This document shows positions 40,697-48,640 of a DNA stretch of 64,000 nt, piece by piece. Position numbers and translations under genes: made by a program. Source of the stretch: Paenibacillus sp. FSL R5-0517 (GTDB lineage: Bacteria; Bacillota; Bacilli; Paenibacillales; Paenibacillaceae); the NCBI RefSeq assembly GCF_037974355.1, contig NZ_CP150235.1, positions 1,984,001-2,048,000 on the forward strand. The letters are read 5' to 3'. The number at the start of each line of letters is the position of its first letter. The stretch's first letter is position 1. The notes below the pieces were generated by a model. It saw only the letters and a list, made by a program, of their open reading frames with translations. It was not told the origin of the DNA and ran no database searches.

Positions 40697-41083
40697 ATGC
40701 AACGAAGATGGATGATGCTTGGAGCTGTAATGACCATGCTATCGGTGGCGATCGGCGCATTTGGTGCTCATATGCTTAAGGATACGATTGGGCCGGCGGC
40801 CATCGCTACATATGAGACGGGTGTGCAATATCACATGATTCATGCATTGGGCTTGCTCATTATTGGCTTGACGGCTGGTCAGCTTGGGGCATCGACGAAA
40901 CTAAAGTGGGCAGCACGTTTGTTGTTTATCGGGATTATCGTGTTCTCGGGTAGTTTGTATGTGCTTAGCATTTCTGGTATCAAGATTCTAGGAGCCATCA
41001 CACCGATTGGTGGGGTAGCCTTCATTGCTGGATGGTTGTTATTGGCATTAGATGTATGGCAGCGAGGTAAGGATCGCTCCTGA
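40697..41083 (+). CDS. DUF423 family membrane protein (YwdK-like)
   Basis: This 128-aa protein has four hydrophobic spans and the family N-terminus (IGAFGAHMLKD) and later AITPIGGVAFIAGW. The function of DUF423 proteins is unknown. AAGGGAGAG precedes ATG 40697, and a very strong terminator follows. Confidence 0.9.
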   Translation: MQRRWMMLGAVMTMLSVAIGAFGAHMLKDTIGPAAIATYETGVQYHMIHALGLLIIGLTAGQLGASTKLKWAARLLFIGIIVFSGSLYVLSISGIKILGAITPIGGVAFIAGWLLLALDVWQRGKDRS

Positions 41084-41134
41084 TCGGGCCGAAGGAATCT
41101 CGGAGAGTTCAATCCTACATGAACCATCGAACTA

Positions 41135-41186
41135 AAAAAGCAACTTGCGTTAGAATGTCCCGTCATTCTAACGCAAGTTGCTTTTT
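41135..41186. terminator. Perfect 23-bp bidirectional terminator
   Basis: The arm at 41135-41157 (AAAAAGCAACTTGCG...) is the exact inverted repeat of 41164-41186 (ending GCTTTTT), with a 6-base loop. It serves the DUF423 gene and the convergent gene at 41207. Confidence 0.92.
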
Positions 41187-41206
41187 GTTTATTCCGATGA
41201 AGTAGG

Positions 41207-41785
41207 TTACAGAAACTCATCGATTTCATTGGTTCGGAACGTATACACCTGTTTTTCATCGACATGGTATATGCTCACAATACTAGTATCCCGATCAAAA
41301 TTCAAAATGCGGCATGGAATGCTCTGATGTTTACCGTTCTTATTATTGACCACAATACGGGTAAGTCGATTCTCTTTAATGAGCGTGTCAATCCACGCAT
41401 CAAACGAATTTCCTTCGGAAATATTGGATGTTTGAGTAGAGGTCTTTTTCTCAATAGCAGGTGTTTCTTGCTTGTTCTGTGTTTTGGCTGGAGCAGTTGA
41501 GGTAGGTGTCTGCGTAGAACCGGACGCCTTCTGTGCCGCGCTCACTTGTGATTTTTTACGTTCATTGTGAAGTGTGACGAAAGAGTCCTTCTTGGACTGG
41601 AGTGTCGCTTCAATAATTTTGCCTAGCTCTATGCCGGATTGAATCCGAAAGTCCGCAATTTGTTCCTCTTTGTTTATGAACTCCAACAGGGACTGCAGTG
41701 CCAATGCATTTGAGCGGCTCTTAATAAGTATATCGACATTAAATAAAAAGCCGATTTCCTCTTGATTGGATAAGGTTTCTTTCAT
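41207..41785 (-). CDS. Unknown protein with Ser/Thr-rich linker and possible Sm-like C-terminus
   Basis: This 192-aa protein has a helical N-terminal domain (about 1-75), a Ser/Thr/Ala/Lys-rich linker (about 80-120) and a C-terminal beta-rich domain (about 128-192; RIVVNNKNGKHQSIPCRIL) that by eye recalls an Sm/Hfq- or SH3-like barrel. This fold assignment is speculative. It borders the RNA-polymerase-like island. The ATG at 41785 has a weak GGG-type site. Confidence 0.65.
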   Translation of the reverse strand: MKETLSNQEEIGFLFNVDILIKSRSNALALQSLLEFINKEEQIADFRIQSGIELGKIIEATLQSKKDSFVTLHNERKKSQVSAAQKASGSTQTPTSTAPAKTQNKQETPAIEKKTSTQTSNISEGNSFDAWIDTLIKENRLTRIVVNNKNGKHQSIPCRILNFDRDTSIVSIYHVDEKQVYTFRTNEIDEFL

Positions 41786-42054
41786 TCATCCCAGCCCCGT
41801 TAAAAGATATGTCAGCTTAAAAAAACGCTTCAATCCACTATATCATTAAAAATGAATTTATCATAGTGCTAGAGAAGGGGAAATATGCCGATTTGAAATG
41901 AATCAAGACCCGGATTGCCCTTTAATTTCTCCCCATAATAGAACTAATATTCTTCTTTTTTCATCCCCTGATCATCCTGTTCACCTGCGTCAGTCGCGCG
42001 GGTCTACTCTATAATTTATTTAATCAGGACAGGAAGCAACAGGGGGAATCGGGA
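41786..42054. other. Upstream region of the RNA-polymerase-like gene
   Basis: TATAAT at 42010-42015 with no good -35 is the best -10 candidate for the island's first gene. GGGGG at 42041-42045 is its ribosome-binding site. No gene is seen. Confidence 0.4.
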
Positions 42055-44775
42055 ATGGGCAATGCATATCAGGATCGATTGAGATACGTTTATAAAATTA
42101 CATCTTCCAGAATTAGAAAAGCGGATTATGATCTGCATCTTACTTATCAAGAAGCGACAGTTAATGGAGAAGTGGCATCTATAGGAAATCATCAAGTGTT
42201 TCGTTTCATAGATCGTATTCGAGGCTACATGGAAAGGGAACAGAATCTGGCTAGAATCAAGCTGGATATAGAGCAATTAAAAGTTTTGAAAACCAATGCC
42301 GAGCATAAAAGAACAATGAAGAAACGACATGAAGAACTGAAAAATCTGAAATTTGTCGATGATTACCTGCTGGTGGTCATTGAAAATAATAAAGACTACG
42401 ATCGGCTGAATTCATCGAAAGCTTTCTCCATCAACGGTAAGAAATACAAGCGGCTATTGGCGACAACAGGTGGGGCCAAAAGTTCGACGGTCATCTATGT
42501 GAGTGAGGATATTCATCCGCTTTTGGAGAAAAGATTGAATAATGGCAGAGATCCCAATAAAGAACTGGTTCCTGCCAAACTGGAGGCATACAAGGCCTTG
42601 GCTTGTAGTACAAGCACGCCTGTATCACATCCTGAACGTGTGTTGGTTGTTCATGATTGTATAACCGAATTTGGAGCGGACATTATTCAGATTGATGATA
42701 CCGAGACAGAGTACCCTCGCATTGAGCGCAGGAAAAATGAGTCTATTCAAATGAACATGAGTGACGGATTCGGTCTTATCTCTCCTGCACTTAGTGAACG
42801 ATGGGCAACCGAACTGGGGCATGCATATATCCCGAGTGGATTTTGTATTCGCAATAGCTTCTGTAAAGGAATGGTATTTACATTTGATTATCACGAATTT
42901 GCAGATCAAGTTGCAGGCAAGTATATGGTGGACGATGCCTGGGGTAATCCTGTGGATATCCGAGAAGTAGATCTGATCCTCACAACGTCGATGCTCAAAC
43001 TATGGAGCTCGTATAACAGTATTGATGATTACCTGTTATGTTGCGGTTATTATGGCTACACGTTCAGCGTTACGAAAGTTACACCCGGAGAATTAGAGGA
43101 TGAGCGTCATTTAAACTATCAGTTCATTCAGTCGCTTCAATTGGATGATAACGAGATTGGTGAACTCATTCGTCCCACTATTGACTCGATTACAGATGTA
43201 CTGGGCGAGGACCATCGCAAGGCACTGTTATTTCTCAAAGGAATTCATATTCATGAGAATGACTACAGAAATAGTCCGGATGATTATATTAAAGGGCTGA
43301 TGGTAGACCCGCGACTTATAGATGATCCTTTTGTACGGAGCAAAATCCATACCTTAATACGCAAACGAATGAATGAAGCCAAGATCGGTGTGCTGAGAGT
43401 CAAAGGCAATTTTAGCATTATATCTGGCGATCCCTATACATTGTGTCAGAGCATTTTTGGTATGCCTTTAACTGGACTGCTGAGTTCAGGTGAGTTTTAC
43501 TCCAGCTATTGGAATGAGCGTCATGTTAATAGCGTGGCTTGCTTCAGAGCTCCAATGACTTGTCATAACAATATCAAGGTACTTCGTTTCCAAAATACAG
43601 ATGAAATGCAGCATTGGTATCGCTATATGAGTACGGTCACGATCTTGAATTCATGGGATACGACGACGCATTCTCTGAATGGTGCAGATATGGATAGTGA
43701 TCAAGTCTTGACTACGGATAACGCAACGATTCTTGGAGCAATTCAGGAGCTTGATGCGATTGTATGTGTGCAGAAAACTTCAGCCCAAAAAATTCCGGAT
43801 GAGAAGGATCTAATCCAGGCCAACAAAGACAGCTTTGGAGATCTGATCGGTTTTACAACCAATAAAATCACGTCGATGTTCGATGTATTAGCCAATTATG
43901 AGGAGCATAGTGCAGAATATCAGGAAATGATGTACCGAATTCAATGTGGTCAGCATTATCAGCAAAATGCCATTGACCAAGCCAAAGGGATTGAATGTAA
44001 AAAGATGCCGAAACACTGGTATGATATTCGCGCTGCGGTAACGGATGAGTCAGCCTTGAAAATGGTAGCGCATAAGAAGCCTTATTTTTTCATATACAAT
44101 GACCCGGAGCAGAAAAAAGAATATACCACCTATGTAGAAAAAACGAGTCAGAAGTGTTTGCAGTTATTTGGCTTGACTGTTGATGAATTGTATTCGAAGA
44201 AGGAACTATCACCGAATCAGGAACAGTTCCTGGCACAGTATGAACAGAGAATGCCTGTATCCAAGGCACCTTCCGTGATGAACCGGTTATGCCTTCAAGT
44301 GGAAGACGAGTTCAACAAGTTAAAGTTGAAACAGACCGCAAGGCCATTTGATCATACGATATTGATGAGTACCAAAAAATACTCCCAAGCTCGTTATAAA
44401 GAGATTCAACGATTATATCAGATGCATAACGAAGAACTACGTAGCTATATGACCAATTTACGCAAGAGCAAGGTGAGGAAGGAAGAAAGATCAGCCCGAT
44501 GGCAGTTGTTTGTTTCCCGCTTTAAGGAGCAGGCGCTGGAGATCTGTAATAATGAAGAAGATCTGTGCAATATGATTGTGGACATGTGTTATCGAAATGC
44601 CGAGAAATCGAAGCAATTTGTATGGGATGTGTCGGGAGATCAGATTATTCGCAATCTGTTGCATAGCAATGATCACATCATCCATTATCCGGTGAGAGAC
44701 CCGGACGGCGATATTGAATATGCCGGGAGAACCTTTAAAATGACACAAATGCATGTGAAGGAGCAGCGCCCTTGA
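42055..44775 (+). CDS. Single-chain RNA-polymerase-like protein (double-psi beta-barrel, YonO/RdRP-like)
   Basis: This 906-aa protein carries the key marks of two-barrel RNA polymerases: ACFRAPMTCHNNIKVL (Arg498-Ala499-Pro500), comparable to NRAPTLHR in bacterial beta-prime and to RNPCLHPGD in eukaryotic RdRPs; then NGADMDSDQVL with Asp545, Asp547 and Asp549, comparable to NADFDGDQM, which chelates catalytic Mg. The third position is Ser rather than Gly. Order and spacing (about 47 residues) fit. The N- and C-terminal regions are charged and helical. The best-known bacterial relative is YonO of phage SP-beta, which transcribes late phage genes. It is coupled to the next gene by a TTGA overlap. 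Whether it is active, and on DNA or RNA, is unknown. Confidence 0.8.
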   Translation: MGNAYQDRLRYVYKITSSRIRKADYDLHLTYQEATVNGEVASIGNHQVFRFIDRIRGYMEREQNLARIKLDIEQLKVLKTNAEHKRTMKKRHEELKNLKFVDDYLLVVIENNKDYDRLNSSKAFSINGKKYKRLLATTGGAKSSTVIYVSEDIHPLLEKRLNNGRDPNKELVPAKLEAYKALACSTSTPVSHPERVLVVHDCITEFGADIIQIDDTETEYPRIERRKNESIQMNMSDGFGLISPALSERWATELGHAYIPSGFCIRNSFCKGMVFTFDYHEFADQVAGKYMVDDAWGNPVDIREVDLILTTSMLKLWSSYNSIDDYLLCCGYYGYTFSVTKVTPGELEDERHLNYQFIQSLQLDDNEIGELIRPTIDSITDVLGEDHRKALLFLKGIHIHENDYRNSPDDYIKGLMVDPRLIDDPFVRSKIHTLIRKRMNEAKIGVLRVKGNFSIISGDPYTLCQSIFGMPLTGLLSSGEFYSSYWNERHVNSVACFRAPMTCHNNIKVLRFQNTDEMQHWYRYMSTVTILNSWDTTTHSLNGADMDSDQVLTTDNATILGAIQELDAIVCVQKTSAQKIPDEKDLIQANKDSFGDLIGFTTNKITSMFDVLANYEEHSAEYQEMMYRIQCGQHYQQNAIDQAKGIECKKMPKHWYDIRAAVTDESALKMVAHKKPYFFIYNDPEQKKEYTTYVEKTSQKCLQLFGLTVDELYSKKELSPNQEQFLAQYEQRMPVSKAPSVMNRLCLQVEDEFNKLKLKQTARPFDHTILMSTKKYSQARYKEIQRLYQMHNEELRSYMTNLRKSKVRKEERSARWQLFVSRFKEQALEICNNEEDLCNMIVDMCYRNAEKSKQFVWDVSGDQIIRNLLHSNDHIIHYPVRDPDGDIEYAGRTFKMTQMHVKEQRP

Positions 44776-45530
44776 AAATCATTCTGAATGAACGTCATCA
44801 TGCCGAGCAGGCCATTGCACATGGGATCATGGATAAGAAGCCAACCAAAACGTTGATTTGTTTAGCTAAATATGGGCTTGAGAAGGGGAAGAACGTCGAA
44901 GATACGTACACGTTATTAAATCAGTTTATGACCCGATACTACCCAGACTACAATGCTGTCCAGTGGGATACATTCCTCAATCGCATCATTAAGCAGTCGC
45001 AGAAGTATATCAAGATAAGGGAGGATGCCAACAAGAGCACCCTAATCGAGATTGATCATGTACCAGTAATGCACGAAGAACTTCAAAAGATCAAACAACT
45101 CAAAAGTAAACGACTTGAGAGATTGGCCTTTGTTTTACTGGTATATAGCAAGATCAACAATCAAATCAATAAAAATGATACGTATTGGATTAATAATCAA
45201 TGGAAAGAAATCTATGGCGATACCCAAATGGCAGTAAGCAAAAAAGATCAGGGGCTATTAGTGTACAAACTTATTCAGTTAGGGTATCTCAAAGAAAGTA
45301 ATAGCGTAGATTCGACTAATGTACAGGTTTTGTTCGCTGTGGAGTATGGTGAGGTCGCCTTCCAGTTAGTTCGCTTCGATGACTTTGTGTTGGAGTACTC
45401 CCGCTGGAAAGGAGAGAATATTAAAAATTGTACCGTATGCGGAAAACGGATGCTGGCAAAATCGAACCGAATGAAATACTGCAAGGAATGTAAAAAAAAC
45501 GGCATTAATCCCATTAGAAAACTTCTCTAA
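44772..45530 (+). CDS. Zinc-finger protein coupled to the RNA-polymerase-like gene
   Basis: This 252-aa protein starts at TTG 44772 with AAGGAG 8 bases upstream; its start overlaps the polymerase stop (TTGA). The first 200 residues are mixed helical and charged. The C-terminus has CTVCGKRM and YCKECKK, a four-Cys zinc knuckle with basic flanks, suggesting nucleic-acid binding. No family was recognised. Coupling to the polymerase gene suggests an accessory such as promoter recognition or clamp function. That is inference. Confidence 0.75.
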   Translation: MKIILNERHHAEQAIAHGIMDKKPTKTLICLAKYGLEKGKNVEDTYTLLNQFMTRYYPDYNAVQWDTFLNRIIKQSQKYIKIREDANKSTLIEIDHVPVMHEELQKIKQLKSKRLERLAFVLLVYSKINNQINKNDTYWINNQWKEIYGDTQMAVSKKDQGLLVYKLIQLGYLKESNSVDSTNVQVLFAVEYGEVAFQLVRFDDFVLEYSRWKGENIKNCTVCGKRMLAKSNRMKYCKECKKNGINPIRKLL

Positions 45531-45621
45531 AGCTAGACACAGCAATGCTTCGCATGGTTGTTCAAGAATTTCTTTAATGATAAGCCAGAGACAGGTTTCC
45601 TAGTTAGGGGGAGGTATCAAC

Positions 45622-45660
45622 TTGGAAACTGTCTTACAAAGAAAGCTACATAACGCTTAG
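45622..45660 (+). CDS. Candidate 12-codon leader peptide
   Basis: A TTG-initiated frame of 12 codons (METVLQRKLHNA) has an excellent ribosome-binding site (GGGGGAGGT, 45607-45615, 6 bases before) and ends 11 bases before the next start. It could be a leader peptide or a translational-coupling device. Only the strong site supports it. Confidence 0.35.
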   Translation: METVLQRKLHNA

Positions 45661-45671
45661 GTAGGTGAATT

Positions 45672-46433
45672 ATGTCAAATGGGATAACTTTAGCACACGT
45701 AGAGTCTTTAATTAGAGAAGCAGTGAAACATAGTAGCCCAGGGCAGCCTGGGGAATCTGGCGAAATTGAACTTGCTATCAGGCGGGCACTGGATGCTGCT
45801 AGCGAAGCCATGCAGGCTGCCGGAAAAGCAAAAGAGGCTTATCAAACGACTCGACTTGTTTATCAGAGTCCAGTTGCTAATTTTGAGGAGCTAAGTATGC
45901 AGTACCCTTCTCCTGAAATAGGCTGGACGGTACAAACGTACAAGGATGGCAAACGATATCGTTACGATGGAAAGACATGGGTAGAGATTGATGTATTTGG
46001 TCAAAACCTTCAGGTGGTTAATTCCGATTTGGATGGGCTCATGAGTACAGCTGAACATCTGAAATTAAATGAGATTCCGTTGGAAGTACAGGATCGCGTT
46101 ATGGTCTTTTGCAAAGAATCACGGGTGTACCCGGAAGTACTGGGAATTTTAGCCCCCTTTCCATTCGATGGCGAGATTGTACATGTAAAGGGCTATTGTG
46201 GGGTTTCTGGAGATACCGCAACTGAGATCAGAATTGAACATTCCAAGGATCTCATTCACTGGCAGGATGTGATGGGAAGTTCACTGAAGTTTGAGGCACT
46301 TCAACATCAAGATGATGGTAAGGCTACATTTGAGATGAAAAAAGTGGAGGCTGGAGATATTTTCAGAATCAACATCATCGAAGCAGGTTCAAATATACAA
46401 CATCTTACGATTCAATTAACAATCAGAACATAA
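45672..46433 (+). CDS. Phage-tail/fibre-like protein with collagen-like and C-terminal beta domain
   Basis: This 253-aa protein starts with a helical segment, a short Gly-Pro-rich stretch (SPGQPGESGE), then a helical shaft (about 35-65) and a beta module (about 70-105; NFEELSMQYPSPEIGWTVQ, YRYDGKTWVEID) of the kind seen in phage tail fibres. The C-terminal about 110 residues are beta-rich. There is no signal peptide. It opens the structural gene group after the polymerase pair. Confidence 0.7.
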   Translation: MSNGITLAHVESLIREAVKHSSPGQPGESGEIELAIRRALDAASEAMQAAGKAKEAYQTTRLVYQSPVANFEELSMQYPSPEIGWTVQTYKDGKRYRYDGKTWVEIDVFGQNLQVVNSDLDGLMSTAEHLKLNEIPLEVQDRVMVFCKESRVYPEVLGILAPFPFDGEIVHVKGYCGVSGDTATEIRIEHSKDLIHWQDVMGSSLKFEALQHQDDGKATFEMKKVEAGDIFRINIIEAGSNIQHLTIQLTIRT

Positions 46434-46453
46434 ATCAAAGGAGATGGATTATA

Positions 46454-46996
46454 ATGACACAACCGATTATTTCATGGATGGATGCTACACATAGTAATGA
46501 GATTAGTGCACCGTTCGACTACAAGGTTATTGATGCAGATAGCAAAAGTGATATTTTTATCTTCAATGTATGGAACAATAAGAACGGTGCTTCGGACGTA
46601 TCTAAAATGGAAGATTGCACGATTACTACGCGAGATATGACTGGTGGTACTGGTGACACAGAGGCTCATGATGTAGAAGTGGTGAAGAATAACTGGTTCC
46701 ACGTTCAGGTTGACTCCTTGGGGGAGACAGACCTGGAAGAAGAAAGTTCACGAATTGGCAAGGATTTCTCTAAACCCATCGGAACAACAGGCAAGACAAC
46801 TAAAGACCATACAGGAACCGCTTATGCAACACCATTTGCACCCGGGCCGAAAGAAATCTTGGGCGTGAGTAATAATGGAAATCCTCAAGATGCGGCTGGT
46901 AACTATGTGACCCTATCCATTCAATGTGTAGTACCGCTGAATGCAAAAAGTGGCAAGCAACAATTCAAAAAACGTATCTCTTATCGATACGTGTAA
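46454..46996 (+). CDS. Structural protein of the island, 180 aa, unknown
   Basis: This 180-aa beta-rich, Thr/Asn/Gly-rich protein has no recognised family (WMDATHSNEISAPFDY at the start, KKRISYRY at the end). It has no signal peptide or membrane span. AAAGGAG precedes the ATG. A strong terminator follows it, so it may be made in greater amount than downstream proteins, consistent with a major repeating subunit. That role is inferred. Confidence 0.7.
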   Translation: MTQPIISWMDATHSNEISAPFDYKVIDADSKSDIFIFNVWNNKNGASDVSKMEDCTITTRDMTGGTGDTEAHDVEVVKNNWFHVQVDSLGETDLEEESSRIGKDFSKPIGTTGKTTKDHTGTAYATPFAPGPKEILGVSNNGNPQDAAGNYVTLSIQCVVPLNAKSGKQQFKKRISYRYV

Positions 46997-47012
46997 AAAA
47001 GAAACAATCATG

Positions 47013-47041
47013 AGGACAGGCTATTGCAGCCTGTCCTTTTT
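47013..47041 (+). terminator. Internal terminator of the island
   Basis: AGGACAGGCT (47013-47022) pairs perfectly with AGCCTGTCCT (47028-47037), 5-base loop, then TTTT. It lies between the 180-aa protein gene and the next gene in the same direction. Confidence 0.85.
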
Positions 47042-47060
47042 ATTAAAAGGAGGAAGTCCT

Positions 47061-47681
47061 GTGATTCTAGGTAATACACAATTTACGCGCTCACCTGTAT
47101 CTCAAGCTTATGTATGGATTGCAGATTATTATGATGGTACTTATTTAAGCGAATTTGATCTGCAGACTCAACAATCAAACAGTTTTTATAATATTAACAA
47201 AGAAAAGTTGGTCTCTTTCGGATTGATCGGGCAAGGATCTCACGTGTATCACAACGTTGCCAACGGTGTTTTTCATATTAATGCGGATCGGTACTCTGTA
47301 TCTTACGTATGTGAAGAGCAAGAATACCCTTTAACGGGCAGGACCTTTCTATACAATGACATCATTCAATTCAAGAATGTTTCTTCAGATGTGAATATGA
47401 GTGGGCACTCAGGCCCTGGGAGTTCGGGGGCTTTCAATAATACGATTGAATGTTTTAACTTCGGATACAAAAAAACAATGAATTTGAATGATGTGCAGAT
47501 TAACTTTCAATGTATTTGTTCCCTGCCTTTGAAAGAAACGGCCTTTCTCCAAATTAAAATTACCTCCAATCAGGACCTGCCTGGGCAATTGGTTATTCGT
47601 AAAAATGGATTTGTCATAGATCAAATCGTAGCTCCTCTGAAGGCAAATCATGCAGGGATCATAAACTGGGATATTCGTTGA
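47061..47681 (+). CDS. Structural protein of the island, 206 aa, unknown
   Basis: This 206-aa beta-rich protein (VILGNTQFTRSPVSQAYVWI start) has no recognised family. GTG 47061 is chosen over upstream starts in the same frame because AAAAGGAGG lies at 47045-47053 with a 7-base spacer. It follows the internal terminator at 47013. It has no signal peptide. It is presumed part of the same structure. Confidence 0.7.
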   Translation: MILGNTQFTRSPVSQAYVWIADYYDGTYLSEFDLQTQQSNSFYNINKEKLVSFGLIGQGSHVYHNVANGVFHINADRYSVSYVCEEQEYPLTGRTFLYNDIIQFKNVSSDVNMSGHSGPGSSGAFNNTIECFNFGYKKTMNLNDVQINFQCICSLPLKETAFLQIKITSNQDLPGQLVIRKNGFVIDQIVAPLKANHAGIINWDIR

Positions 47682-47714
47682 GTTGGATTTTGACATGAGA
47701 TAGGTGGTGATATT

Positions 47715-48281
47715 ATGGCAATTCAAGAAATTGCACTAGAGATAGATCTATCGGTTGGTGTATTTCAAGATACCATATATGAGGATCAAAAGTTGAAACT
47801 AAGAGAGTTGAGCCAAGATGCGGACGGGAATTCAATCTATCCAGCTAATGGATCTTGGGAATCCACTCCCATTCGGATTCAGGATAAGATCGCTTCGTTT
47901 AAAGGTGTAGCTGCAAGTGTAGACGTAATGGGTGGAGCATCATACAAAATCTACTGGAGCACATCTGAGGATGGTTTTGAGTGGGGGGCGTATGAGGAGA
48001 TCGTAACAGATGTAATTGCTCCTAAATCTCCAGCAAAGTATGCGAAGTTGAAAATTGAGATTGCAGCTGAGAGAGAATATTCGAATTTCTACATAGACGA
48101 TTTCAAGGAGAAGGGAAAATACAGTAATCCTTTTATTGAAAGTGACACGGGTTCCCTAGGCTTAAAGAAGACATATCAATTGAACATGGAACGAGCCTCG
48201 GATACTCCAACAGGGACAGTATTACGTCAGAAGGTTGAAAATACGAAATTTAAAAAAGTGGATAGAATCAGACTAAGATAA
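47715..48281 (+). CDS. Structural protein of the island, 188 aa, with shared C-terminal motif
   Basis: This 188-aa beta-rich protein begins MAIQEIALEIDLS. The last about 25 residues (GTVLRQKVENTKFKKVDRI) resemble the ends of the fibre-like proteins at 48641, 50867 and 52152, suggesting a common docking element. AGGTGG precedes ATG 47715. No family or function was recognised. Confidence 0.7.
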   Translation: MAIQEIALEIDLSVGVFQDTIYEDQKLKLRELSQDADGNSIYPANGSWESTPIRIQDKIASFKGVAASVDVMGGASYKIYWSTSEDGFEWGAYEEIVTDVIAPKSPAKYAKLKIEIAAEREYSNFYIDDFKEKGKYSNPFIESDTGSLGLKKTYQLNMERASDTPTGTVLRQKVENTKFKKVDRIRLR

Positions 48282-48292
48282 GGGGGGATTTT

Positions 48293-48621
48293 ATGTCAGT
48301 TCCAACGACGACGGGTTATTCAGAAATTCCACTAACAGGAAATCCATTAGCCAGTATGCTTTTGAAATATTTCTGCATGCCGTCAAAGTGGATAAAGGAT
48401 TACTAATAGCAGAATAGAGTTACAAATAACGCATAACATGGGATTGGTTAAATTCAAATATATTCGTTGAAGGTTCGCCACGCATTATTAGTGGAACATC
48501 AGGTGTTATTCGTTGCCCAAGTGGTGGTGTTGCATATGCCAATGCAAGTGAAAATAAAGTTTTAACTTCAACTAATACAGGGTATGGGGCGTGGCCTAGT
48601 GGGCTTTCGTCCAGTATTTGA
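48293..48621 (+). pseudogene. Remnant of a fibre-like gene
   Basis: A 37-codon frame with a strong site (AGGGGGG) starts at ATG 48293 and stops at TAA 48406. A second open stretch (48430-48621, TGA at 48619) in another frame encodes a Gly/Ser/Asn-rich segment (VEGSPRIISGTSGVIRCPSG) like the surrounding beta proteins. The layout suggests one gene broken by a stop and a frameshift. The short first frame could alternatively still be made. Confidence 0.5.
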
Positions 48622-48640
48622 AAATTAGGAGGTGTAGTAT

